Shown one piece after another: positions 35,405 through 45,103 of a DNA stretch of 64,000 bases. Below the pieces are notes generated by a model that was not told the origin of the DNA, ran no database searches, and saw only the letters and a program-made list of their open reading frames with translations. The first letter of the stretch is position 1; every line of letters starts with the position of its first letter. Origin of the DNA: Picosynechococcus sp. PCC 7117 (GTDB lineage: Bacteria > Cyanobacteriota > Cyanobacteriia > Cyanobacteriales > MRBY01); the NCBI RefSeq assembly GCF_001693275.1, contig NZ_CP016477.1:1-64000 (forward strand), read 5' to 3'. A program made the position numbers and the translations under genes.

Positions 35405-36307
35405 ATGTCACAAACCTATACTTTCCATACCCTCGATGTGTTTACAGAGCAAATTTTCGGGGGTAATCCCCTGGCGGTGTTCCCCCAGGCCCAAGGGTTA
35501 AGTTCGCATCAAATGCAGGCGATCGCCAAGGAGCTTAACCTTTCAGAAACTGTCTTTGTTTTCCCGACAAAAGATCCTGATACGGACTTTCAACTGCGGA
35601 TTTTTACGCCCGCCGCCGAAATTCCCTTTGCGGGCCATCCCACCGTGGGAACCGCCTACCTTCTGGCCCATCTCGGTTATCTACCCGCAAATTGTCAGCT
35701 TGTGCGTTTCCAAGAAGAAGTGGGAATTGTCCCCGTCTCTATCTATTGGGAACAGGATCAAGTTCGTACCACTGCCCTAAGTGCGGCCCAGTTGCCCCAG
35801 TTTATTGAGCGATCGCAGCCCATCGATTACGCTTCCCTGGTAAATCTCCAGGCCCACGACTTACACCCGGTGTTAAAGCCGGCGGTGATTTCCTGTGGAC
35901 TGCCCTTTTTATATCTGCCCCTCAAGGATCTAGACGCCCTGAGCCGTTGCTCCCTCAACCGCACCCTTTGGGAAGAAGCATACCAACATCAATTGACGGC
36001 CCACATCTATCCCTTTGTCGTAACCGAAGACAATCAAGTTTATGCGCGGATGTTTGCCCCCGGCCTGGGCATTGCTGAAGATCCGGCAACGGGTTCAGCG
36101 GCCACGAGTTTAGCAGGTTATCTACATCGCTACCTACCCAGCCAGGCGACATTACAAACTTGGCAAATTTACCAAGGCATTCAAATGGGGCGGCCCAGTC
36201 AACTAATGCTGACCATGCAACAGCAAAAAGGGGAATTGACGGAGATCGCCGTGGGCGGGTCTTCTGTGCTCGTCAGTGTCGGCCACATTAATGTGCCAAC
36301 GTTTTAA
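35405..36307 (+). CDS. PhzF-family isomerase-like protein
   Basis: The 300-residue protein matches the PhzF/YddE family, whose fold resembles diaminopimelate epimerase. It opens TFHTLDVFTEQIFGGNPLAVFP, then LNLSETVFVFP with the conserved catalytic-type Glu near residue 47, FTPAAEIPFAGHPTVGTAYLLA, and the end ARMFAPGLGIAEDPATGSAATSLAGYL. True PhzF isomerises a phenazine precursor; no phenazine genes are present, so the cellular substrate is unknown. It starts 17 bp after metF and ends just before a bidirectional terminator. Confidence 0.92.
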   Translation: MSQTYTFHTLDVFTEQIFGGNPLAVFPQAQGLSSHQMQAIAKELNLSETVFVFPTKDPDTDFQLRIFTPAAEIPFAGHPTVGTAYLLAHLGYLPANCQLVRFQEEVGIVPVSIYWEQDQVRTTALSAAQLPQFIERSQPIDYASLVNLQAHDLHPVLKPAVISCGLPFLYLPLKDLDALSRCSLNRTLWEEAYQHQLTAHIYPFVVTEDNQVYARMFAPGLGIAEDPATGSAATSLAGYLHRYLPSQATLQTWQIYQGIQMGRPSQLMLTMQQQKGELTEIAVGGSSVLVSVGHINVPTF

Positions 36308-36316
36308 GCCAAAAAA

Positions 36317-36341
36317 AGATCCCTAAAACAATTAGGGATCT
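36317..36341. terminator. Bidirectional terminator between the PhzF gene and ftsH
   Basis: AGATCCCTAA and TTAGGGATCT form a perfect 10 bp stem with a 5-base loop. A run of seven A residues precedes it on the + strand, which is a T tract for the leftward ftsH transcript. It is placed between the two convergent stop codons and probably serves both. Confidence 0.8.
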
Positions 36342-36387
36342 CGTTTCTCACCGTAGTGATTAGCAATAATTCAATTTTCCGAGTTGC

Positions 36388-38250
36388 TTAAGCTGCAGTA
36401 CTGGAGAAAGCGGCCATTTGCACGTCACTTTCCATGAGTAGGGTTTGTAACTCCTCAGCGTCAACGGTCTCTTTTTCGACGAGCATCGCTGCTAATTTAT
36501 CGAGGACACTGCGGTTACCGACAAGCACATCTTTCGCGCGCTTGTAGGCTTCTTCCACGAGGCCCCGGACCTCTTCGTCAATTACGGCGGCTGTTTCATC
36601 GGAGAAGTCCCGATCAGAGGCAATGTCACGACCCATGAAAACGTTACCGTTTTGGCGACCCAAGGCCACAGGCCCCAGGCGATCGCTCATCCCGAAGCGG
36701 GTAATCATTTGTCGGGCAACATTAGCGACCTGCTGTAAGTCATTAGAAGCACCTGTGGTCACTTCTTCTTCACCGAAGATAATTTCTTCAGCAATGCGGC
36801 CACCGAGGGCAACGGCCATCTGGTTCTGTAAATAGGCACGGGAGTATAGACCAGAATCCATGCGATCTTCACTGGGGGTAAACCAAGTTAAACCGCCAGC
36901 ACGACCCCGGGGGATAATGCTAATTTTTTGGACTGGGTCATAGTCAGGCATCAAAGCACCAACGAGGGCATGGCCCGCTTCATGGTAAGCAACAAGGGTT
37001 TTGCGCTTTTCACTCATGACGCGGTTTTTCTTCTCAGGGCCAGCGAGGACGCGATCAATTGCATCGTTCACTTCGTCCATGGAAATTTCCGTCAAATTGC
37101 GACGGGCTGCCAGAATTGCTGCCTCGTTTAGGAGGTTCGACAAATCTGCACCGGTGAAGCCGGGAGTCCGACGGGCAATTTTTTCGAGATCCACATCCTT
37201 CGAGAGGGTTTTACCCCGGGCATGGACATTGAGAATTTCTAAACGACCGGAATAGTCGGGGCGATCAACGACTACCTGACGGTCAAAGCGACCGGGACGC
37301 ATTAACGCCGCATCCAAGACATCGGGACGGTTAGTCGCAGCAATGATAATGATGCCAGTGTTACCTTCAAAACCATCCATTTCTGTCAGGAGCTGGTTTA
37401 GGGTTTGTTCCCGCTCATCATTACCGCCACCGAGACCAGCACCACGGGAGCGACCCACGGCGTCAATTTCATCAATAAAGACGATACAGGGGGCATTTTG
37501 TTTGGCCTGTTCAAAAAGATCACGGACACGGGAAGCACCGACCCCGACGAACATTTCGACGAATTCAGAACCAGAGATGGAGAAGAAAGGTACACCGGCT
37601 TCCCCAGCAACAGCTTTCGCCAAGAGCGTTTTACCGGTTCCGGGAGGGCCAACGAGGAGCACCCCTTTGGGAATTTTTGCACCGATTGCAGTGAACCGAT
37701 CAGCGTTTTTCAAGAAGTCAACAACTTCGGTTAACTCAAGTTTGGCCTGCTCAATCCCTGCCACATCACCAAAGGTGACTTGGGTCTGGGGTTCCATTTG
37801 AACCCGTGCCTTTGATTTGCCAAAGTTCATGGCCTGGGAACCGGGGCCACTCTGGGCGCGCCGGAGCAGGAAGAATAACCCCACGAGTAGTAGGATTGGG
37901 AAAATGAGTGTACTGAGGGCGCGGAAAATCCAATTGTCGTCACTCTGGGGCAACACGGCAATATCGACATTGTTTTCGCTGAGGATGTCGATCAACTCCG
38001 TATCACCGGGGGGGAGGTTGACGAGGATAGGCGTGCCATCTTGGGCCGGGACAAAAGCTTTAGTGCGATCGCCACTAATTTTGACACTTTCGATATTGCC
38101 CTGCTGGACTTCTTGGAGAAACTGACTATAACGCCAGGTCTCTCGACTTTGGGGTTGCTGATCCAAGAAAGACACAGCCAAGGAGATCACGACGATCGCC
38201 AATAGGGCGTAAAGCCCGGTACTGCGCCATTTTTTGTTATTTTTGTTCAC
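36388..38250 (-). CDS. ftsH: ATP-dependent zinc metalloprotease FtsH
   Basis: FtsH is a membrane-anchored hexameric AAA protease; in cyanobacteria members remove damaged photosystem II subunits such as D1. The 620-residue protein has two membrane helices ([18 protein letters not shown] near 12 and [16 protein letters not shown] near 115) that bracket a lumenal domain. The AAA module has Walker A GPPGTGKT near 205, Walker [12 protein letters not shown] near 260 and the second region of homology [21 protein letters not shown]. The M41 protease domain has the zinc motif [12 protein letters not shown] near 425. Cyanobacteria have several paralogues, and which one this is cannot be decided here. 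tamB lies upstream on the same strand with a 141 bp AT-rich gap that may hold its promoter. Confidence 0.96.
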   Translation of the reverse strand: MNKNNKKWRSTGLYALLAIVVISLAVSFLDQQPQSRETWRYSQFLQEVQQGNIESVKISGDRTKAFVPAQDGTPILVNLPPGDTELIDILSENNVDIAVLPQSDDNWIFRALSTLIFPILLLVGLFFLLRRAQSGPGSQAMNFGKSKARVQMEPQTQVTFGDVAGIEQAKLELTEVVDFLKNADRFTAIGAKIPKGVLLVGPPGTGKTLLAKAVAGEAGVPFFSISGSEFVEMFVGVGASRVRDLFEQAKQNAPCIVFIDEIDAVGRSRGAGLGGGNDEREQTLNQLLTEMDGFEGNTGIIIIAATNRPDVLDAALMRPGRFDRQVVVDRPDYSGRLEILNVHARGKTLSKDVDLEKIARRTPGFTGADLSNLLNEAAILAARRNLTEISMDEVNDAIDRVLAGPEKKNRVMSEKRKTLVAYHEAGHALVGALMPDYDPVQKISIIPRGRAGGLTWFTPSEDRMDSGLYSRAYLQNQMAVALGGRIAEEIIFGEEEVTTGASNDLQQVANVARQMITRFGMSDRLGPVALGRQNGNVFMGRDIASDRDFSDETAAVIDEEVRGLVEEAYKRAKDVLVGNRSVLDKLAAMLVEKETVDAEELQTLLMESDVQMAAFSSTAA

Positions 38251-38391
38251 TACTGAGAGCCTCCTAGGATTTGAGGATAAGCAGAATAATTATGCGATTC
38301 TTAAAAGAGCGTCTTATCCTGTGTTTCAGGTTGGTTATTAAATAATGTTAACGTTTCTCAGGAGAGATTGTTAAATTTTCTGCTTTTGTGT

Positions 38392-41300
38392 CTAAAATCG
38401 CAGGTCATATTCGACAGAAAAACGATTATCGTTGTTGAGATCCGTTGAGCCTCGGACAAAAATCTCATCGTTGACCCGATACCGGAGACCAAACTGAGCG
38501 GGCTGGCTACTATTCAGAATTTGCAGCACTGACAGGGACAAATCTGGGCTGATATTGGCACTGAGTTCTGCCCCCAGTCCCAAGGTTGAACTGCTCTCAT
38601 CTTCATCTTCTGTAATCACCGTGGGGAAGAGGCGTAGTTCACTCAAACCAAGGGCATTGCCAATGACATCTTGGATATTACTCAAAAGGGCAGAACCAGC
38701 TAAGTTAGCCAAAGCTAGGGTTTCGTTGGTGCTGCCCCCGGTGAAGTTTTCTAAGAAAGATCCCCCCAAAAGAGAAATCAACTCCGTTTCACTACGGGGC
38801 GGACTACTGGTCAATTCAATATTTTCATCTAAATTGCTCGCCCGTCCCCGCACATTGGCTTGGATACGGATGGTTTCGACGGTGCCGATCTGGCTGGGGC
38901 CAAAGACGCTATTGTCACGAATTTCAGCAGAAAGGGGATCGGTAGTGGCAAGAAATGACCGGGAATTTTCCAATAGAGAAGTCTCTAGGGTGATGTCAAG
39001 CTCTGGATCGAGGCCAAAGTTGGGGGTAAAGGTCGCGGTATTACGATTGCCCGCAAGCCGCAGTTGGGCAGCAAAGAGATTGACCTGACCCCGATCTAAC
39101 TGAATCACCCCGGCAGGACGCAGATCATTGAGGGTGCCATTGAGGGTTAAATCCCCCGTTGCGAGGAAGTTCAGAATCGGTTGCCGGGTAATTTGCACGC
39201 GATCGCCAAGGGTGATTTTCAGGTCTTTAAACTCTGTGATCGCCCGCAGATCGACATTGGAAACGCGTTTCGGTGTTGGGGATGTCCCTGGGTCAAGCTG
39301 TTTATTCCCGGCCGTGGTTTGTTGGTCTGTGGCTGCGGCTGAGTTGCCATTACCATTGCCATTTTCTTGGTTCCCTGCCAGCGAAATACGCCCTTCTCGG
39401 AGGGTTAAATCGCCCCCAATGGTCGGCTCTAGGCTTGTACCAGCAATGATCAGATTGCCCGCAACGCCCCCTTGGTAGAGATCAGGCAGCACAAAGTTGA
39501 GATCTTCTAGGCGCACATCGAGGGTTTGGCTCTCGGTCGTCGCCCTGGCGAGGGGCAGTTGCCCAGAGATCGCCACCTGGCCACCACTAAAATCACCGGT
39601 GAGTTCTTGGACGGTCAGGGTATCTAGATTAAAGTCAATTTGCCCATGGACATTGGTCAAGGGGGCATCAGGCAGTACCTGGGCTTGGATCTCTGCCTGG
39701 GCGATCGCCACCTGACCATCCGCCACCAGATCCACTGGCCGCCCCGTATCGGGATCAATTTCTCCGTCAATGGACAGATCCACTTCCCCTTCACCCCCCA
39801 GCCAAGCCACTTGACCCCGCGTCAAAATATTTAAGAGGGCAAATCCCTCATTCTCAAGGTTAAATGTGAGATTGAGCGCGTTACTCTCCGGGACAACCGT
39901 CGCATTGGGGAGTTGGTAAGGAATACTGCCTGTAATTTGGAGGGGGTCAGCCTCGGCCACCAGTTCACTATCAACGATGAAATCGAGGCGGGCATCATCA
40001 TAGGTGAAGTTCCCCTTGACGCTATTGATCGGCGTGTCATTAATACTGGCGTTAGCCATGGTCATTTCGCCCCGGGCCGAGGGATCATCAGGAGTTCCCG
40101 CAAGGGCAGCATTGGCGTTAATAAAACCGTCGATCGCCACCGCCTCAGGTAAATCAACAAACTTTTCTAAAAAGGCTACAGGGACTTCGGTGAGGCGCAA
40201 TTGTCCCGTTTGGGTATCGCCCCCAAAGCTACCAATAAAGCTTAGGCGTCCCCCGCCATCTTGTTCCGAGAGACGAATGCCCACGGGCCGCAACGTTAAG
40301 ACCCGATCCCGCAGCACACCCCGCGCAATAATTTGGGGCATCGTGATTTCGCCCCACTGCCAAGGGGAACCGACAATTTGTGATTCGCCAAATACAGCCA
40401 CTTCGCGGTATCCGCCAGTGAGATCAAAGTCTGCCTGGAGGCCAGTATCTGCATTGTAGGCAAGGCTCAAATCGCCGCTAAATTCCCCCCGTAGGTCTGC
40501 TAATTCTGCGGGCAGGAGTGGTTTACTCTCGGCGACATCTAAATTGAGTTGGCTTTGGACGCAACTGAGGAGAGCGATTCTTTCGGCAAAGGATTGTTGG
40601 CGATCGCCACGGCTGTAGAGGGCCGGATTTTCGCCATTATTTTCCGGCGGAGTCGCTTCAGCCATGCCGTTGAGGAGGGTATCACAACGATATTTTTCCC
40701 GTTCAGGGGGCGTGGCATCGGCTAATTCCAGGGTGGGTTGGGCTGGCACGGCCACAGACTCAATTTCAGTGGTAATGGGGGGCGGATCCTGGGGACGGTT
40801 GGCATAGAGATCGGCGCTCTGATCGAAGCGACTGGAACGGCCAAAATAATCCGGTAGGGACAAACTACCGAGATTTTGGAAATCACCGTAATCGAAAATT
40901 TGCAGGGCCGCTAAAACATCTTCAATCCGGCCTTGTTCGATGGTGCCCGTGGTTTGAATAGTTGGGTTAGGACGGTTTTCGTTGGCTAGGGCAATGGTGC
41001 TATCGACGCTGTAGAGGCCACCGTTTTGCGCCCATTGGAAATCCTGGAGCCTGAGGGTATCGTTGGCAAAGTAAAAGTTTCCACTGAGGCGATCGCCTTC
41101 AAGATAACCCAGCATCGGTTGGGCGATCGCCACCTGACCGGACACCGAATTCGCCTGGAGATCCGCCCGCAGTTCACTGGAGAGTCGTCCCCCCAAGACC
41201 ATCGTTTCTAGGGGAAAATCAAGCCGTTGCAAAGCGGGTTGTCCCTGGGCCACCTGTTGAATCAAGGTAACGGGGAGGTTGCCACTACTCAGTTGGAGTC

Positions 41301-44187
41301 GGGTCGGTTCGAGGCCCGCTTGGTTGTACTCCAGGGCGAGGTCTAGGGTCGAGCCATCGAGCTTGAGTTCGGCCTGTTCTGGGCGGAGACGGGAATTCAG
41401 ACGGGCAAAAATCTGGTCTTCTTCCCCTTCGATAGCGATAATGGTGCGGCGATCGCTGCGGGTTTGAATGGTGCCCTGGAGGGTGGGGTCGAGGGTTAAT
41501 TCGGCTAACTGTACATTATTGAGAGCGACTTGACCATTGATCTGGGGCTGCTGGAGCGTCCCTTGGATCGTGCCCCGAAAATCCCCTTGACCTACAACAT
41601 CGAGGGCCTGGGCCACCTCCGGTAAAGGCAGTTGCTGGAGATCGAGATTTTGGGCTTCTAGGTTGAGGGCCAATTGTGTAATTGCTTGGCTTGCATCGCG
41701 ACCGAGGCGATCGCTATCAATGGTTAAGACCCCATCGGCCCGGAAATTTTCGGCGATCGCCCTTTGGATTTGCAGTTGCTGCCCATTCCAAGCCCATTGA
41801 CTGGTTAACGGAGAATTAATCAGGGCGACTCCTTCACTGAGGCGCAGATCCCCTTCGGCCCGCACATTCTTCAGGTCTGGCTCGGTCACATCCGCCGTTA
41901 ATTGCACAGCGCCACTGCCAATTCCCTCCAGGCTACTATTGAGGCGATTCAGAGCCAAATTTTGAGCGGTAAAATCCCCTTGGAGTTGGCCATTCTGGAG
42001 CGTTAACAATCCGCCGTCAATGACACCGCCTGCTAGTCTGGCGCTCAGGGAACCCTGGGCCAACATCCCCTCTACTGAGAGATCTTCTAAATTACCCCGC
42101 ACTTCAAACTGACCCTGGCTGGGGACTGTATTTGCCACATTGGCCAATTGGGGGGCAAAGCTCACTAAATCTACATTATTTAGGGCGGTGCGACTGTACC
42201 ATTCCCCCCCAGCGACGGTGACGCCCTCGGTGCGAATCTCGCCATTGCCCACCGTGAGGCGTCCGGAACCCGTTGCTTCGACGGTATTTAAGTTCACCTC
42301 AGCTAAGGTTCCCCCAGTCTGGAACTGGCCGGAGTAGTCCGCCACTAGGGTACGAGGAACAGCGGGTAAAATTTCTTTAAGATCGAGGTTATTTAAAGCC
42401 AGGTCAGCGCGCCACCGACCATCCCCAACGCGAATATTGCGGGCGATCGCCTGACCATTGGCAAAACTGGTGCGGGCCTGACCAGTAATGTCGAGGGAAC
42501 CCGCTTGTGCCTGGGGTTCTGACTGGCCAAAGGTGCCCGCAACTTGGAAATCACCATTGACGATACTGCGCTGGAGAAAGGAGGGCAGTTCCTGTTCCGT
42601 AAGCTGGGCGAGACGCAGTCCCTGGGCGCGGGCAGGGGTTTGGAATTGGGTTTGGGTAATGCGCAGGTTGGGCATCGTCACCAGGCCCCCAGCCACGGGC
42701 ACCACAGCGGTACCTGAGACGACAAATTCTGAGACTTGGTTCAGGGGCGCTTCAAACACCACATCCGTGCGGCCCGGCCCGGCAGTGACGGGTAAATTGA
42801 GTTCGTAGAGTTGGGCCAGGGCATTCGTCGGTAGTTGATCCCCCTGGGCTGCAATGGCGATCGCCCCAGGCGAATATGTATTTTCATCGGCCAATTGAAT
42901 TACCCCTTGGCCGGTGATATTGCCTCCCAAGGTAGGTTGGGCGGTGAACTGCTCAACCAGAAAACGATTACCCGTAATGGTCAGATCGCCCTGAAAACGC
43001 TCCAGGGTCAGGCGATCAACTTTTAATTGGCTGGCATTCGTTGCCGCAACGGCCAATTGAATTTGTTCCAGTGGCCCCCCAAAGGTCACCGTCGTTGCCA
43101 ATTGACCCTCTACCGGAAAGGCCGGGGATTCTAATTCAAAGGTGTCCAGGATTTGGGCAATTTCTGTGGGGGCAGTCTCAATTTGCCCCGTAAAACCCGT
43201 TTCAAAATTGATATTGAGATCGCCATTAAATGGAAGCGTCCCCAGGCGGCCTGTCGTCTGTTGGAATTGAAGTTCTTGGTTTTGAAAGCCAATTTTGCCG
43301 GAAAAATCTTCTACGGGTTTGGCAAGGGCCGGAACGATTAGGGTCGAACCCTCGGCCATTAACTCCCCATTCCAATCGCTGAGGTCGCCTTCTTCTAGGA
43401 ATAACTCGATGGCACCATCTACTACACCACCGGAAAAGGTAACAGGGGGAACCACCAGGTTAGAAATGGCGACAGGGTCTAATTTCTGGGCGCGAATCCT
43501 GAGATTGCTGGTTTCTTGGTCAAAATCGAGGATTCCTTCGATGTTTAAGTCTCCCCCCGATGCCAACTTCCCCTGGACATCAAAATTGATCACTTTGTTT
43601 TGGTTCGTGAGGCGGCCTTTCCCGGAGGTGATCGCCAACTGCACAGGGGGACTCAGGGTGCCGGAACGTTGGCGGGCAATTAACGTCAGTTGACCCCGGC
43701 GGAGGCGGATGTTATTGATATTGACTTCGAGACCTTCGGTGTCTGGGTCATCGGGAGCAATGTTCAAATCTAGCCATCTGCGGGCTTGGTTTTGCTCAAC
43801 GGTCACCTGGGGATTAATCAGGGTGAGGTTTAAGTCTAAGCGCCGTCGGGTAAGCAACGTCCACAGGTTAAAATCAACGGCGATCGCCTCAACCAGAAGC
43901 TGATCATTGGAATCCGCCGTTGGTGGCAGTTCAGACGGGCCAAACCGTAATCCCCCCAAGGAAAATCCTTGCACTGACCCCAGGTTAATGGGGCGATCAA
44001 TTTGCTTATTAAGCTGCTGCTCAATTTGTGGCGATAGGCGCTGGTAGATGTAGTAACGCCCATAGCCTAGGCCCGCTCCCACGGCTAACACAAGGCCCAC
44101 AGCCGCTCCTGTAATGAGACGTTGACGCCGACGGGATGGTGGAACTTGCACTGAGTTTTCGGAAGAAGGGGGAAGGTTTTGGCTCAT
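38392..44187 (-). CDS. tamB: TamB-like translocation and assembly module protein
   Basis: This 1931-residue protein has one N-terminal transmembrane helix (LITGAAVGLVLAVGAGLGYG, about 26-45) and then a very long series of beta-strand repeats typical of bridge-like TamB/AsmA proteins. It ends in the DUF490 domain, whose marks are TFTPNFGLDPELDITLETSL near 1730, LTSSPPRSETELISLLGG near 1800 and an outer-membrane-like end RFSVEYDLRF. In bacteria TamB spans the periplasm and supports outer-membrane protein assembly or lipid transport. Plant and cyanobacterial relatives (TIC236-like) serve the chloroplast envelope or its ancestor. The frame opens with TTG at 44205; the ATG at 44187 is preferred. 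Confidence 0.92.
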   Translation of the reverse strand: MSQNLPPSSENSVQVPPSRRRQRLITGAAVGLVLAVGAGLGYGRYYIYQRLSPQIEQQLNKQIDRPINLGSVQGFSLGGLRFGPSELPPTADSNDQLLVEAIAVDFNLWTLLTRRRLDLNLTLINPQVTVEQNQARRWLDLNIAPDDPDTEGLEVNINNIRLRRGQLTLIARQRSGTLSPPVQLAITSGKGRLTNQNKVINFDVQGKLASGGDLNIEGILDFDQETSNLRIRAQKLDPVAISNLVVPPVTFSGGVVDGAIELFLEEGDLSDWNGELMAEGSTLIVPALAKPVEDFSGKIGFQNQELQFQQTTGRLGTLPFNGDLNINFETGFTGQIETAPTEIAQILDTFELESPAFPVEGQLATTVTFGGPLEQIQLAVAATNASQLKVDRLTLERFQGDLTITGNRFLVEQFTAQPTLGGNITGQGVIQLADENTYSPGAIAIAAQGDQLPTNALAQLYELNLPVTAGPGRTDVVFEAPLNQVSEFVVSGTAVVPVAGGLVTMPNLRITQTQFQTPARAQGLRLAQLTEQELPSFLQRSIVNGDFQVAGTFGQSEPQAQAGSLDITGQARTSFANGQAIARNIRVGDGRWRADLALNNLDLKEILPAVPRTLVADYSGQFQTGGTLAEVNLNTVEATGSGRLTVGNGEIRTEGVTVAGGEWYSRTALNNVDLVSFAPQLANVANTVPSQGQFEVRGNLEDLSVEGMLAQGSLSARLAGGVIDGGLLTLQNGQLQGDFTAQNLALNRLNSSLEGIGSGAVQLTADVTEPDLKNVRAEGDLRLSEGVALINSPLTSQWAWNGQQLQIQRAIAENFRADGVLTIDSDRLGRDASQAITQLALNLEAQNLDLQQLPLPEVAQALDVVGQGDFRGTIQGTLQQPQINGQVALNNVQLAELTLDPTLQGTIQTRSDRRTIIAIEGEEDQIFARLNSRLRPEQAELKLDGSTLDLALEYNQAGLEPTRLQLSSGNLPVTLIQQVAQGQPALQRLDFPLETMVLGGRLSSELRADLQANSVSGQVAIAQPMLGYLEGDRLSGNFYFANDTLRLQDFQWAQNGGLYSVDSTIALANENRPNPTIQTTGTIEQGRIEDVLAALQIFDYGDFQNLGSLSLPDYFGRSSRFDQSADLYANRPQDPPPITTEIESVAVPAQPTLELADATPPEREKYRCDTLLNGMAEATPPENNGENPALYSRGDRQQSFAERIALLSCVQSQLNLDVAESKPLLPAELADLRGEFSGDLSLAYNADTGLQADFDLTGGYREVAVFGESQIVGSPWQWGEITMPQIIARGVLRDRVLTLRPVGIRLSEQDGGGRLSFIGSFGGDTQTGQLRLTEVPVAFLEKFVDLPEAVAIDGFINANAALAGTPDDPSARGEMTMANASINDTPINSVKGNFTYDDARLDFIVDSELVAEADPLQITGSIPYQLPNATVVPESNALNLTFNLENEGFALLNILTRGQVAWLGGEGEVDLSIDGEIDPDTGRPVDLVADGQVAIAQAEIQAQVLPDAPLTNVHGQIDFNLDTLTVQELTGDFSGGQVAISGQLPLARATTESQTLDVRLEDLNFVLPDLYQGGVAGNLIIAGTSLEPTIGGDLTLREGRISLAGNQENGNGNGNSAAATDQQTTAGNKQLDPGTSPTPKRVSNVDLRAITEFKDLKITLGDRVQITRQPILNFLATGDLTLNGTLNDLRPAGVIQLDRGQVNLFAAQLRLAGNRNTATFTPNFGLDPELDITLETSLLENSRSFLATTDPLSAEIRDNSVFGPSQIGTVETIRIQANVRGRASNLDENIELTSSPPRSETELISLLGGSFLENFTGGSTNETLALANLAGSALLSNIQDVIGNALGLSELRLFPTVITEDEDESSSTLGLGAELSANISPDLSLSVLQILNSSQPAQFGLRYRVNDEIFVRGSTDLNNDNRFSVEYDLRF

Positions 44188-44401
44188 GGTGGCAACAGTT
44201 TGCAAGTGTTGCGATCATTATAGAGAGGATGACCCTATCGCAATGGCTTTTGTCGCTTTTTAATTACCACAGATTTTGGATCTGCCCCAAACGGTCAGCG
44301 AAAAAAATTTTGGTACCGATTCCATGCAGCACAGATTCCCCATGGCCCCAGTGTCAAAGATTTATTTTTTGACCGTCGCCACATTAATAAATTTGTCACA
44401 A

Positions 44402-44429
44402 AAAAAGGGAAGTGATCACTTCCCTTTTT
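44402..44429 (-). terminator. Palindromic terminator after the small leftward gene
   Basis: AAAAAGGGAAGTGA and TCACTTCCCTTTTT form a nearly perfect 14 bp palindrome with A runs on one side and T runs on the other, so it can act on either strand. It lies 65 bp past the stop of the 128-residue gene on the minus strand. Confidence 0.75.
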
Positions 44430-44493
44430 CAACCCTAAATCATGAATGGATGTCGTTGTCCCTGACAGAAATTCTGTTGGCTCAAGCCTCTTT

Positions 44494-44877
44494 CTAGAAT
44501 TTGATGTTTTGGGCCATCGCTTTAAAAGCAGCCATGTTTGCCCCTGGGCGGCGACGATTGGAACGGTTGCCGGGTTTGAGGAGATAGTTTTCTGCAAAGG
44601 CTCCAACTTCTACTGTCTGTGCGAGGACGGCTTCTCGGCTTGCAGCTTGAATGGCGGCAACAATCACATCGGTGGGGTCATTAACATTGGGGGCCGGGAC
44701 ACTGGCTACGGGAGCGGGGGCCTCTTGGGAAGCTTCAGTAGTAGGGGCTTCTACCTGAGGTGTTTCCTGTACCCGCACTTCGGGCGCAACGGACGCTTCG
44801 GCGATTGTGTCGTTACCTTGGGAAGGTAATTCCATGAAAAAGTTATCTTTCTTTTTTCCTAAAATTTTTCCTAGCAC
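44494..44877 (-). CDS. Hypothetical cyanobacterial protein with Pro/Ala-rich linker
   Basis: I do not recognise a named family. The protein has three parts: a short basic N terminus (LGKILGKKKDNFFMELP), a Pro/Glu/Ala-rich linker of about 60 residues, and a compact C-terminal block AENYLLKPGNRSNRRRPGANMAAFKAMAQNI that looks conserved. There is no signal peptide or membrane helix. The start is judged to be GTG at 44877, since GGAG lies 7 bp upstream; a TTG at 44883 and ATG at 44835 are alternatives. It is divergent from cruP across 226 bp and has its own strong terminator, so it is probably a single-gene transcript. Confidence 0.7.
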   Translation of the reverse strand: MLGKILGKKKDNFFMELPSQGNDTIAEASVAPEVRVQETPQVEAPTTEASQEAPAPVASVPAPNVNDPTDVIVAAIQAASREAVLAQTVEVGAFAENYLLKPGNRSNRRRPGANMAAFKAMAQNIKF

Positions 44878-45103
44878 GGGCAAGCTCCTGAATATTAAAA
44901 ATGAATTAAAACAGCACTCAACGCACCAAATGATTAAGCCTGAATATTTTGGCGGTGTTAAGTTACGCTGATTCTATTGATTAAGTTTTATGAAGTCAAG
45001 GCAATCCCGGAAATTCAAGATTTTTTAAGTATTTATAACCATCACTCCCAGGGAAAATGATAAAAAAGAGCCACAGTGTGCAGAAAAATGAGAGGCGATC
45101 GCC

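Noticed and set aside
38555-43903. Many long plus-strand frames antisense to tamB
   Set aside because: They are shadows of a GC-rich repetitive gene; their translations are low-complexity and Ser/Arg/Pro-rich.
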